A program made the translations under genes and the position numbers. Positions 26,171 through 35,005 of a stretch of DNA of 64,000 nt are shown in pieces. The stretch covers positions 87,722 through 151,721 of the forward strand of contig CAVJMJ010000002.1 in NCBI GenBank assembly GCA_963650915.1. The letters are read 5' to 3'. Source of the stretch: UBA4636 sp963650915. GTDB taxonomy: Bacteria; Bacillota; Clostridia; Christensenellales; Borkfalkiaceae. The notes beneath the pieces were generated by a model. The model searched no databases. It saw only the letters and a program-made list of their open reading frames with translations, and was not told where the DNA came from. Positions within the stretch are counted from its first letter, which is position 1; each line of letters opens with the position of its first letter.

Positions 26171-28801
26171 TTATGCGGTTATCGTGACCGAGGAACCTTT
26201 TTCACCCGTTGCACCGGTTACGTTGATTCTTACGGGTAACCTTTCCTTTAATGCGTCGACGTGAGAAATAATTCCTATCGAAAAGTTGGAATTTTTAAGT
26301 TTACAAAGGCAATCGACCACCACGTCGATGAGTTCTTTATCGAGAGAACCGAATCCTTCGTCAAGGAAGAAAAATTCCATCGGTCGAGATGATTTTGCGT
26401 AAATACATTTGGAAAGTGCCAAAGCAAGCGACAAAGAAACCAAAAACAATTCACCGCCGGAAACGGAATCGACTTTTCTCTTGGTTCCCGCAGAATAAAT
26501 GTAATCTTCCACGAAAAAGTCACCGCTGTATATAAGCCCGTAACGACCGCCAGTTAGTTCAAGCAGTATGGAACGGGCGTCGAGGGCTATCTCCGCAAGG
26601 TATTCCTCGGCGATATATTCGAGAAATCTTTTATATTTGACGCAGTCGAAAAGTTCTAAAACAACGCTTTGTTGCTTTTTCAGTTCCTTTAATTCCTCTT
26701 CTATTTTACACCTTTTTTCAAAATTTTGCGAGAGATTTTTATAGTCATTTAATAAATTATTATATTCTACAAACAAAAAATCGGTATTTTGTTTGCTTTT
26801 TTCGACTTCGGAGGCTAAAAAACTATATGTTTCCTCGTTTACGTCCTTGCCATCGAGCAACGAATTCAGCGTTTTTATGCGAGAAGACACCGAAGCGTAT
26901 TCGTCTTGATACTTCTCTATCGTATCTTTAAGTTGGGACGTACGCCCCGAAAAAGCGTAAACTTCGGAAATATCGACGTCGACGGGAAATTCCGCTTTCA
27001 TTTTTACGATTTTGTCCGTCAGTTCGACAATTCTCTTTTCGTGGTTTAAAATATCGGCATTTACCGACGAAAGAGATAAATTTACGGCGTGTAAATCGTT
27101 TTTTTTCTTTTCAAGTTTAGTTTCAAGTGACTGTAAATAAGTTTCGTAATTGCGTTTTTCCTCATTTAATGCAGAAATTTTAACATGCAAAAGTTCACCG
27201 TTAGTTAATTTGTCGATTTTTTCCTTAGTTTTATCGGTACGCTTTCTGATAGTTTCGCCGTCGAGTTTTATACGGGATAATTTCAAAGAATAATCGCTAA
27301 GTTTTGCTTCGGCAGACGAAATTTCTTGATTGAATTTATCGGAAATTTTCGAGTACTCGTCCATCAAGCCGTAAAGTTCGTTTAATTTTTTAACGCAATT
27401 TTCGACGCTTACGTCGCTCGTTTCAATTTCGGATAGCAATTTAATTCTTTCCCTGATTTTTACGCAATCAAATGGTTCTTCTATTGATTTTAAAAACTCG
27501 AGTTCGTCTTTGATAAAACGAGATTGCGAGCCTACAACCAAATTTTCAATCTCGCGATTTATTTTGTTTTCGAGATTAAGATATTTATCGTCGATTTTTA
27601 ACTTCTCGAAGTTAAGTTTTTTTGAAGCGACAAAATTAGCGGTGTCGGTATATACTTTCATAATTTCGGTATATTCTTTACGTAACAAAACTAATTGTTT
27701 TTCGGCTTCGATATTTTCTTTTTCCTCGTCTGACAATAATTCCAGTTTGCCGACTTCGACGTTTATATTTTGAATGTTTTTGTTTATCGTATCTTTTTCG
27801 GATAATTTTTCGTTTAACACCGAAATTGATTTATCGATACTTTCAAACGATGCAGAAAGCTTTCTTTTTTCAGACTCGCAATCGGCTTTTTTTAAAGAAA
27901 TTTCTTTAAGTTCGTTTTCGAACTCGTAATACTTTTTAACCGGTTCGGTAAGTGATATTATTGTCTTGTATTTATTGATTTTTTGTTCTTCTCCCAATAG
28001 GTTCGAGAGCGTTTCTCTACAACTTAAAAGTTCGTTATGTCGTTCGTAATCTTTTTTATAATCGTTGAATTTATCTTGTATTTTCAGATATTTTACGTTT
28101 TCTTCTTCGTAACGAATTTTGTTTTCTTCTACCGACGCTAAAGTTTGTTCTAAACGGTTTTTATCTACTTCGAGATAATTTGACAAAAGCCCGTTTTTAT
28201 ATTGAATTTTATCTTCAAAGTCGGACAATTTAACCTTTAGTCTTTCTTCTATTCTCTCCCCGTATTTGCTAAGATTAAAAAGACCGCTCATCATCTGCAA
28301 TCTATCCGAGCGTTTTAAGGTAACGAATGCCGAAAACTGCCCTTGCGGAAGAACAATGCATTTTTCAAAATCGTCTATATCAAGACCGATTATTTGTTGT
28401 ATTTTGCCGTTTACCTTTGTCGTGTTATCTTCGACAGGAAATTTACCCTCACCGGATAATTCGTATATTTTTGCAACGGGTTGCGGAATGTTTTTTCTGT
28501 CGCCCTTTGCCTGAAACTCACGATACACCTCGTAAGTTTTTCTTTCTCCGTCAATAATAATCGAGAAGGTAAAACGCACGTAACACTTTTTCGTTATCGT
28601 GTTAATATAATCTTCCCTATCGGTACTTTTTGGCAACCTGCCGTAAAGGGCAAGAAAAATGCAGTCGAGAATGGTCGACTTTCCGCTTCCGGTATTACCG
28701 AAAATTCCGAATAAACCGCCTTTTAGCAATTTATCGAAATCGATGACGGTCTTTTCTGTATAACTTTTCACACCGCAAAATTCTAATTTTTCAGGTTTCA
28801 T
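26171..28801 (-). CDS. sbcC: Exonuclease subunit SbcC (Rad50-like)
   Basis: SMC-like ATPase partner of SbcD that processes DNA ends and hairpins. Residues about 30-45 give Walker A (GIFGNTGSGKSTIL). Long coiled coils fill about 180-700; the ABC signature (SVSGGELFLVSLSLALALS) and Walker B (FFLDEGFGSLDKE) are near the end. The protein is 876 aa, shorter than many homologues (about 1000-1130). I find no CxxC zinc-hook motif at the coiled-coil apex. Its ATG directly follows the sbcD stop with no gap. Confidence 0.93.
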   Translation of the reverse strand: MKPEKLEFCGVKSYTEKTVIDFDKLLKGGLFGIFGNTGSGKSTILDCIFLALYGRLPKSTDREDYINTITKKCYVRFTFSIIIDGERKTYEVYREFQAKGDRKNIPQPVAKIYELSGEGKFPVEDNTTKVNGKIQQIIGLDIDDFEKCIVLPQGQFSAFVTLKRSDRLQMMSGLFNLSKYGERIEERLKVKLSDFEDKIQYKNGLLSNYLEVDKNRLEQTLASVEENKIRYEEENVKYLKIQDKFNDYKKDYERHNELLSCRETLSNLLGEEQKINKYKTIISLTEPVKKYYEFENELKEISLKKADCESEKRKLSASFESIDKSISVLNEKLSEKDTINKNIQNINVEVGKLELLSDEEKENIEAEKQLVLLRKEYTEIMKVYTDTANFVASKKLNFEKLKIDDKYLNLENKINREIENLVVGSQSRFIKDELEFLKSIEEPFDCVKIRERIKLLSEIETSDVSVENCVKKLNELYGLMDEYSKISDKFNQEISSAEAKLSDYSLKLSRIKLDGETIRKRTDKTKEKIDKLTNGELLHVKISALNEEKRNYETYLQSLETKLEKKKNDLHAVNLSLSSVNADILNHEKRIVELTDKIVKMKAEFPVDVDISEVYAFSGRTSQLKDTIEKYQDEYASVSSRIKTLNSLLDGKDVNEETYSFLASEVEKSKQNTDFLFVEYNNLLNDYKNLSQNFEKRCKIEEELKELKKQQSVVLELFDCVKYKRFLEYIAEEYLAEIALDARSILLELTGGRYGLIYSGDFFVEDYIYSAGTKRKVDSVSGGELFLVSLSLALALSKCIYAKSSRPMEFFFLDEGFGSLDKELIDVVVDCLCKLKNSNFSIGIISHVDALKERLPVRINVTGATGEKGSSVTITA

Positions 28802-29956
28802 CTAAATCTCCTCTTCCCCGATAACGCTTAAATACAGTTTTAAAATCTCCTCTGACGGTTCTTTACCGAATTTCGACATATAATACTGTACAAACAGTTC
28901 TTTATCGTTCAACTTTTTCCTTCCGTAAATAGCCGATTCAACGCCTTTAAAACTCAGTTCGACCGAAGCATTGGGATGTTTTTGCAAAAAATCCTTAACG
29001 TTATCGCCTTCGGGCTTATCGAGTGATAATTTCACCAAAACGTAGCCGTCGAGCGGGGCTATTTTGTCTTCGGCTTCTTGAATGCTTTGAGCAGTAACCG
29101 TATTGAGCCTTTTATATGAATGTAAAACACGAGTTTGAAGGTTATTCACCTTACCGCCGATTACGTCGAATACGAAGACAGACTTTTCCGTTCCCGCTTC
29201 GTCGAAAGAATATTGCATTATACTTCCCGAGTATGCAATATTTCTTTCCTTACTGACGACCTGACGTTTGTGTAAATGCCCGAGTGCGGTATATACGACG
29301 TTATCGGGAATTACCGATAGCGGCAAAATCCTCGCCCCGCCCAAATCTATCGGTCTCTCGCCGTCACTCGTCACTCCGCCGAGCATAAAAATATGAGCAA
29401 GCAAAACGACGGGCAAATTATCGGCTTTTTCCATTGCCGTTTGGATATAGCGTTTGACTTTGTCTTCGTAACTTTCGTTTTCGTTTATCTTTTCCTTCAT
29501 CCTTAGTTCGGTAGGATAGGATAAACAGGCAAAATAAAGGGATTCGCCGTCTTTTTCGAAAATAAAATAATCGTCGCCGTATTCCTTTAACTTTGCTTTG
29601 AAATTGCCATTAAACGAATAATCGCTGTTTAACCCTATACCGGAAAAATAAACTCCGCCGAAAAAAGCAATGGAATTAGATGCGGTAAGACGAAGAGGAT
29701 CGTCGTGATTACCGCTTATTACGATAATTTGCGCACCCGCTTTGGTTATATCGGAAATGGCGTCGTAAAAAAGTTTTTCCGCCTCTGCCGACGGCAAATA
29801 TGTGTCGTAAACGTCGCCCGATAAGCAAACTATATCGACCGAATCGTTTTTTACGATATCGGTGATTTCCTTTAATACGAGCCTTTGCTCGTCTATTCTC
29901 GATTTCGTATCGAGTTTTTTACCTAAATGCCAGTCTGAAGTATGTAAAATACGCAT
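28802..29956 (-). CDS. sbcD: Exonuclease subunit SbcD (Mre11-like)
   Basis: Metal-dependent nuclease acting with SbcC on double-strand ends and hairpins. All phosphoesterase motifs are present: ILHTSDWHLGK, CLSGDVYDTYLPS, VISGNHDDPLRL, LAHIFMLGG and TALGHLHKRQ. Length 384 aa is usual. It is the first gene of a long minus-strand run and is divergent from the dnaD-like gene. Confidence 0.96.
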   Translation of the reverse strand: MRILHTSDWHLGKKLDTKSRIDEQRLVLKEITDIVKNDSVDIVCLSGDVYDTYLPSAEAEKLFYDAISDITKAGAQIIVISGNHDDPLRLTASNSIAFFGGVYFSGIGLNSDYSFNGNFKAKLKEYGDDYFIFEKDGESLYFACLSYPTELRMKEKINENESYEDKVKRYIQTAMEKADNLPVVLLAHIFMLGGVTSDGERPIDLGGARILPLSVIPDNVVYTALGHLHKRQVVSKERNIAYSGSIMQYSFDEAGTEKSVFVFDVIGGKVNNLQTRVLHSYKRLNTVTAQSIQEAEDKIAPLDGYVLVKLSLDKPEGDNVKDFLQKHPNASVELSFKGVESAIYGRKKLNDKELFVQYYMSKFGKEPSEEILKLYLSVIGEEEI

Positions 29957-30075
29957 AAATCTTTAAATAAACAAAAAAATAATATTTTCGTTATAACGGC
30001 TCAAAGCAATTTATCGTTTTAACCGCTAAATAACTTGAAAAAATCTTAAAAATAAATTAAAATATAAATTACGAC

Positions 30076-30120
30076 GATTGAGAAAGGTTATCGCAATATA
30101 ACCGATACCTCTCGCCAATC
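30076..30120. other. Long imperfect hairpin between sbcD and the dnaD-like gene
   Basis: GATTG...CAATC encloses AGGTTATCG/CGATACCT with one bulge and two small mismatches. It sits in the roughly 210-bp divergent gap between sbcD and the replication gene, on whose strand a TTTTTT run follows about 25 nt later. It could be an operator or a leader hairpin. The plus-strand gene ATG that follows has no clear ribosome binding site. Confidence 0.5.
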
Positions 30121-30167
30121 TAATTATAACAATTATTTAAACTTTTTTCAAGTCATTTATATAAGCC

Positions 30168-31604
30168 ATGGCATTTTGTTCATTTACAAAAGAAGGCGTT
30201 AAAAATCTTTCGACATCCGTCGATAACGCTTTCATACAAGACTATCTTTTAGAAGCGGACGGTCAAGCCGTAAAAGTATATCTTTACGGGTTATACATTT
30301 GCAAAAATCCTATCGAAGAGTTTACTTTTGCGGAATTTTGCAAAGACCTTTTTATGGATGAAGAAACGGTAAAAGACTGTTTCAAATATTGGGAAGATTT
30401 CGATTGCGTTTCCATTTTGTCCGACGAGCCGTTTACGGTAAAATATCTTCCTATATCATCGAGCGGAAAACCGAGAAAATTTAAAGCCGGGAAGTACGAC
30501 GAGTTCAACAAGGCTTTGCAAGGGCTAATAACCGAAAGGATGATTTCCGTCAACGAATACGCAAGTTACTTTTGCGTCATGGAAGATTACCAAATCAAAC
30601 CCGAAGCAATGCTTATGATTTGCAAATATTGCGTAGACGTAAAAGGTGCGTCGATAAGCGGTAAATACATTAACGCCGTCGCAAAAGATTTTGCCATGCG
30701 CGGTATCACGACCGTAGACGCAATCGAAGTGGAATTGTCCGATTACTTCGATAAGAGTAACGAAATTCAAAAAGTTTTGACATCTCTCGGTTTAAAGAGA
30801 AAAGCCGAAATGGACGATTTGAATTACTTCAACAAATGGACGAAGGAATTGGGCTTCGATTTGGATATAGTGATTTTCGTCGCTAAATTATCGAAAGCCA
30901 AAAGCGTTATGAAACTTGACGAAATTTTAACCGAACTATATTCGGCTAAAGTTTTTTCAAAAGAAGAAATTCAAAACTATCTTTTCCAAAAAACCGAAAA
31001 AATCGACCTCGGCAAAAAAATCGCAAAAGAACTTTCAATTTACGTGGAAGTCATTCAGCCCGTTTTGGACAATTATTTAAACCCTTGGTTATCGATGGGA
31101 TACGATTCCGAAACACTGCTGTTTATCGCAAATTATTGCTTCAAACGTCGCAAACGCTCATTTGAAGACATGGACGATACGGTTAAAACTCTATACAAAA
31201 AAGGGTTGATTTCACTTATCGATATAGTAGATTACGTAAAACGTCGCGCCAAAGACGACGAGTTTATAAAATCGTTGTTAAAAGAAACGGGTACCATGCG
31301 TTCGCCCAACGAATGGGACAGAAAAAATTTGGCAAACTGGCGCGAATGGGGATTTTCCGACGATATGATTTTATCTGCGGCTAAAATTTCGGGCGGTACG
31401 AATAACCCCATGATTTATATGAACACCGTTTTGGCAAAGTGGAAAACCAAAGGCATTTTCTCTACAGAAGATATACCTTCTGAAGTAAGGCAAAAATCAA
31501 CCGACAATCAAATTCCGGGCGTTCATTTCAAAAACGAGAGAACGTATACCAAGGAAGAACTTGACGGGTTGATTTCCGACATAGAAAATTTAGATTTTAG
31601 TTAA
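30168..31604 (+). CDS. DnaD-domain replication initiation protein
   Basis: A 478-aa protein resembling the DnaD/DnaB primosome proteins of Bacillota, which remodel oriC and recruit the helicase loader. The N-terminal 120 residues look like a winged-helix domain (AFIQDYLLEADGQAVKVYLYGLYIC). Two DnaD-type helical repeats follow. The last ends in the YMNTVLAKWKTKGI element, equivalent to the YxxxIxxxW motif of DnaD. The pairing with a dnaC/dnaI-like gene 1 nt downstream supports the role. The ATG lacks a visible Shine-Dalgarno sequence. Confidence 0.85.
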   Translation: MAFCSFTKEGVKNLSTSVDNAFIQDYLLEADGQAVKVYLYGLYICKNPIEEFTFAEFCKDLFMDEETVKDCFKYWEDFDCVSILSDEPFTVKYLPISSSGKPRKFKAGKYDEFNKALQGLITERMISVNEYASYFCVMEDYQIKPEAMLMICKYCVDVKGASISGKYINAVAKDFAMRGITTVDAIEVELSDYFDKSNEIQKVLTSLGLKRKAEMDDLNYFNKWTKELGFDLDIVIFVAKLSKAKSVMKLDEILTELYSAKVFSKEEIQNYLFQKTEKIDLGKKIAKELSIYVEVIQPVLDNYLNPWLSMGYDSETLLFIANYCFKRRKRSFEDMDDTVKTLYKKGLISLIDIVDYVKRRAKDDEFIKSLLKETGTMRSPNEWDRKNLANWREWGFSDDMILSAAKISGGTNNPMIYMNTVLAKWKTKGIFSTEDIPSEVRQKSTDNQIPGVHFKNERTYTKEELDGLISDIENLDFS

Positions 31605-31605
31605 A

Positions 31606-32520
31606 ATGATTAAATGTAACGAAATTGTTTCCGACGTAGAAAAATACTACGACTCGATAACGAGTGCAAGAGATTTTTATTTAAGCGTCGAAACGGAAAA
31701 ATTATTAAAAAATCCGAACTATCGAGATATAACAAAAAAATTGTCCGAAACCCTTTTCGATTATAACAAAGCGGTTTTTTTAGGCGACGACAAAAAAGCA
31801 AAAAAACTTTACGATGAAGCCGAAACTTTAAAAAAAGAACGCGACGATTACGAAAAAAAACACGGTGTATCGAGAGACTCTTATCAATGCAAACTTTGTA
31901 AAGATACCGGATATATAGGTAGTGACAGATGCTCCTGTTTTTACGATAACGTTACAAAAAAGTGTTATGAGGAATTAGGCGTTCAAATTCTACCTCTTCA
32001 CTCGTTTAGCGACGATAGGTTATCCGAAAAGAACGGGCTTTCGCCGATATACGAAAAACTAAAAGAGTACGCCGAAAATTTTAAATCGACTTCCAAAAAT
32101 CTCATTATTACAGGGAAAACCGGAACGGGTAAGTCTTTTTTAGCCCAAGCGATTGCAAAAAAAGTATCGGAAAACAAAAACATCGCCCTTTATATAACGT
32201 CTGTTTCCCTTAACGAAATTGCCATTGACAATATCGGTTCTTACTCCTCGTCCACAAGGATTGACGATAAAATTTTGCAAACTTGCGACCTTCTCGTTAT
32301 AGACGATTTAGGTTCGGAAAAACTTCTCAATAAAATCACCGTCGAAAACCTTTACACGTTAATCTCGGCAAGGCTTATTAACGAAAAACCATTTATAATT
32401 ACGACAAACTTCGATATGGAAGAACTTCTTGCCCGTTACGGCGACAGGTTGTTTTCAAGGTTAACAGGGAAAAATACCGTTACCATCAAGTTAAACGGTA
32501 AAGATTTAAGAAAAGCGTAG
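31606..32520 (+). CDS. Helicase loader, DnaC/DnaI-like ATPase
   Basis: AAA+ protein that loads DnaB helicase. The 304-aa sequence has an N-terminal helical region and a zinc cluster (CKLCKDTGYIGSDRCSCF, about residues 95-112), as in DnaI. Then come Walker A (ITGKTGTGKSFLAQAIA), Walker B (LLVIDDLGSE), sensor 1 (FIITTNFDMEEL) and the arginine region YGDRLFSRL. It follows the dnaD-like gene by 1 nt, so the pair forms a compact helicase-loading operon closed by the hairpin at 32695. Confidence 0.9.
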   Translation: MIKCNEIVSDVEKYYDSITSARDFYLSVETEKLLKNPNYRDITKKLSETLFDYNKAVFLGDDKKAKKLYDEAETLKKERDDYEKKHGVSRDSYQCKLCKDTGYIGSDRCSCFYDNVTKKCYEELGVQILPLHSFSDDRLSEKNGLSPIYEKLKEYAENFKSTSKNLIITGKTGTGKSFLAQAIAKKVSENKNIALYITSVSLNEIAIDNIGSYSSSTRIDDKILQTCDLLVIDDLGSEKLLNKITVENLYTLISARLINEKPFIITTNFDMEELLARYGDRLFSRLTGKNTVTIKLNGKDLRKA

Positions 32521-32694
32521 TTTGTAATTTTCCGGTTTATAATTAGTGGTTTGTAATTAAAAAATCGCACGTATATACAAACGAACAGTCAATAAATTTT
32601 ATGGTTGACAGAATTTATTTTTACGGTTAACAAAGCCGATTTTTACGATTAACATAATCATTTTATATAAACTTTATATATTTTTTCTATTAGT
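32521..32694. other. AT-rich gap with short degenerate repeats
   Basis: No gene found. Contains loose repeats of two kinds: GTTTGTAATT-type (32521-32560) and TTTTACGGTTAACA-type (about 32600-32655). No promoter or RNA structure stands out. Confidence 0.4.
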
Positions 32695-32720
32695 AAAAGC
32701 GAGGCGCACGCCTCGCTTTT
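32695..32720. terminator. Bidirectional terminator between dnaC-like and cdaA operons
   Basis: AAAAGCGAGGCG, loop CA, CGCCTCGCTTTT is a perfect 12-bp stem with A and T runs on both sides. It lies between two convergent transcription units and suits termination on either strand. Confidence 0.85.
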
Positions 32721-32828
32721 AAAATACATTACTATCTAATTTTACAAATTAACCTTCAATCTTTAAATCGAGTTGATATCGTCAAAAAACGCAATGCGAC
32801 TAAATAAGCAAATTAAAACGCCTATACA

Positions 32829-32939
32829 TTACGCCGCTTTAACGACTATAAAGATGAAAAGAGATAATAAGATTGCCACAAATGCCGGCAAAATATTTTT
32901 TACAAAAACTTTTGATGCTTTAGTAGGTTCTTTATTCAT
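32829..32939 (-). CDS. 36-residue single-span membrane protein coupled to cdaA
   Basis: Found by reading the minus strand after cdaA. The protein starts MNKEPTKASKVFVKN and continues ILPAFVAILLSLFIFIVVKAA: a basic N-terminus, one strongly hydrophobic helix (about residues 16-33) and a stop (TAA). The start ATG is 12 nt after the cdaA stop. The sequence before it, AAGGCGGTG with a 5-nt spacer, is a near-perfect ribosome binding site that overlaps the cdaA stop codon, so it appears translationally coupled. In many Bacillota this position holds cdaR, the CdaA regulator, which is absent here. I know no named family for it, and it may be a CdaA-associated membrane peptide. It is too short to appear in ordinary ORF lists. 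Confidence 0.65.
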   Translation of the reverse strand: MNKEPTKASKVFVKNILPAFVAILLSLFIFIVVKAA

Positions 32940-32951
32940 AATTACACCGCC

Positions 32952-33749
32952 TTATCTGATTAAATCTTGCCAATAGAAATCTTTTAAGGTTTCCCTTAAA
33001 ACGTTAGTGTCGACGAAACGTATGATTTTACCGCCCTTTGCAATTGAAATAATGCCCGTTTCTTCGGATACGATTATTGCAGTAACGTTAACGGTTTCGG
33101 TAAGCCCTATACCCGCACGGTGACGAGAGCCGAGGTCTTTGGATAAATTAAATTCCTGCGCAAGAGGTAAAAAACAACCTGCCGCCTGAATTTTTGTATC
33201 TTTTAAAATCATTGCCCCGTCGTGAAGAGCGGACTTCGGGAAGAAAATACTTTCGATAAGTTGGGCGGAAATATCTGCGTTAAGATAAACACCGCTTTCC
33301 AAAACGCCCGCAGGTAAATTTGCGTTAGATAAAATAATCAATGCACCGACGTCGTTTTTAGACATATTTTGTATTGCTTTAATTATTTCCTCTATCGCGG
33401 CATCGGCATCGAAATTAGTGTTTCCGTCACCGTGTTTATGCTCGCCGAATCTTCCCTGCCAGATAGTTCGTTTGATTTCGGTAGAAAACAGTACGACGAC
33501 GCCGAGATAAAAGAAAACTTGAAACAGTAACATTAAAACGCCTGCGTAGTCGTAGTTTGATAAAAACAAACAAACGCCGGATACGACGGTAAAAATAAGA
33601 TAAATCCAAAATAAAGTAGCCGCGTTATTCGAAAAAAGTATTTTCACCACGAAATAAATAATTACGGCAATAGACAAAATCAATAGCGACTCGACTATTG
33701 CGCCTTGGACGGATGAAAATGACGAAAACGCCGTTTTTAACTTTTCCAT
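32952..33749 (-). CDS. cdaA: Diadenylate cyclase CdaA (membrane type)
   Basis: Makes cyclic di-AMP, an essential messenger controlling potassium and osmolyte balance in Bacillota. The 265-aa protein has three hydrophobic segments (about residues 15-90) and a C-terminal DAC domain with both catalytic motifs: ALHDGAMIL (DGA) and SRHRAGIG (RHR). The ATG has AAGGTGAT upstream. The usual partners cdaR and glmM do not follow; instead a 36-residue membrane-protein gene is coupled to its stop. Confidence 0.96.
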   Translation of the reverse strand: MEKLKTAFSSFSSVQGAIVESLLILSIAVIIYFVVKILFSNNAATLFWIYLIFTVVSGVCLFLSNYDYAGVLMLLFQVFFYLGVVVLFSTEIKRTIWQGRFGEHKHGDGNTNFDADAAIEEIIKAIQNMSKNDVGALIILSNANLPAGVLESGVYLNADISAQLIESIFFPKSALHDGAMILKDTKIQAAGCFLPLAQEFNLSKDLGSRHRAGIGLTETVNVTAIIVSEETGIISIAKGGKIIRFVDTNVLRETLKDFYWQDLIR

Positions 33750-34036
33750 ACAATCACCTTGTTTATTCTAAAATTCCAAAGTATATAATAACACAAATAC
33801 TTTTAAAAATAAAGTGTTTTGAGGGTTATTTTAGCTAACCGTATGCGATTTTTGCGGATTAAGGTTTTATAAACAATATTTTAACGAGCAAAAATATATT
33901 AAGTTTTAAACGTTTTTACCTTGTAACCGGTGCTTTAAAGACGAGTATTTTTCGATGATTTTCGGCAAAGTTGAGTGAAGTAGTACTACTTAGATAATTA
34001 AGCCGAACAATTTAAAGCCGAGAAAACCGCAAAAAA
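33750..34036. other. Gap between holA and cdaA
   Basis: No gene found in 287 bp. It contains a perfect 14-bp palindrome AAGTAGTACTACTT (33978-33991), flanked by partly complementary TTTTCGGC and GCCGAGAAAA segments (about 33958-34027) that could form a long stem after holA. A GGTTA/TAACC pair lies near 33823-33840. Confidence 0.4.
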
Positions 34037-35005
34037 TCATTCGCACAAAACGTTAAAAACTCCCTCGCAAAAGGCACCGTCGAAAGTTATTTCACCGCTC
34101 TTAAAGCCTTGTTCGCACAAAGCAAGTTTGTCCATGATTTTTTTCAGGCGTTTAGGAGAAAAACTTTTCGCCTGTCTTCTCGACATGGTAACGGCAAAAG
34201 GTTTTACACCTAAAATTTGCGACAGTTCGTCGTCGCTTTTATTGGACATTACGACGAAAAACATACGTCTGAAATGGTAATAAAGGGAGGCAAAAAGCAT
34301 TTGCTTATCGGCTGTCGAGTTGAGTTCCTGCATAATTTTATAGGCATCGGCGTAACTTTTATTGGCAATAAATGAAACCATTTCGTAAATTTTGTAATCG
34401 TTGGTTTTCGTAACCATTGCGTTTACGTCGTCGTCTGAAATATCTGCTTGACCTACCTTGTAAGCGATAAGTTTATCGACTTCGCCCATAATTCTCGTCA
34501 TGTCGTAAAGACAAAATTCGGCAATAAGTTTGCAGGTCGAGGTAGAAATAATCAAGCCTTCCATTGTGCATTTCGCGCGAACGATTTTTGAAATTAAATC
34601 TATGTCTCCCCTTTGACAATCGACCGTCGTTACGGACGAAATTTTCTTTAAGGCATCGCACTTTTTTGAATTGCTTACGATAAGCACCGAAGTATCAAAG
34701 GGTTTATCGAAATAATTTTTTAACGTTTTGTCTTTTAAATCGGTCGCAGTCGGGTACCATTCTCTAACCAAAAGGGCGCGTTTTTCGCTCATAAAGGGAC
34801 AACTTGACAGTAATGAAACCAAGGTGTCCGAAGACTTAGTAAAATAAGTGCCGTCGTATGCGACGAAATTCAATTGAGGCTCGGTTACCGAAGCGTTCAA
34901 TATTAACTCAACCGCTTTATCTCTAAAAAAATCTTCCTCGCCTTCAAGCAAGTATATGGGATAAATTTGTTCTTTTAAAGAACTTTTTAGATTTTCAAAT
35001 TTCAT
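34037..35005 (-). CDS. holA: DNA polymerase III delta subunit
   Basis: Clamp-loader subunit that opens the beta clamp. The 322-aa sequence has the family start (PIYLLEGEEDFFRDKAVELIL), FMSEKRALLVREW, the central DMTRIMGEVDKLIAY segment and the C-terminal helical collar (MSRRQAKSFSPKRLKKIMDKLALCEQGFKSGEI). Its ATG overlaps the comEC stop (ATGA), giving the comEC-holA order common in Bacillota. The usual convergent rpsT is not present nearby. Confidence 0.92.
   Translation of the reverse strand: MKFENLKSSLKEQIYPIYLLEGEEDFFRDKAVELILNASVTEPQLNFVAYDGTYFTKSSDTLVSLLSSCPFMSEKRALLVREWYPTATDLKDKTLKNYFDKPFDTSVLIVSNSKKCDALKKISSVTTVDCQRGDIDLISKIVRAKCTMEGLIISTSTCKLIAEFCLYDMTRIMGEVDKLIAYKVGQADISDDDVNAMVTKTNDYKIYEMVSFIANKSYADAYKIMQELNSTADKQMLFASLYYHFRRMFFVVMSNKSDDELSQILGVKPFAVTMSRRQAKSFSPKRLKKIMDKLALCEQGFKSGEITFDGAFCEGVFNVLCE

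Noticed and set aside
32773..32976. Plus-strand frame of 67 codons near cdaA
   Set aside because: Antisense to the 36-residue membrane-protein gene and the cdaA end; no ribosome binding site, and the minus-strand reading has much better signals.
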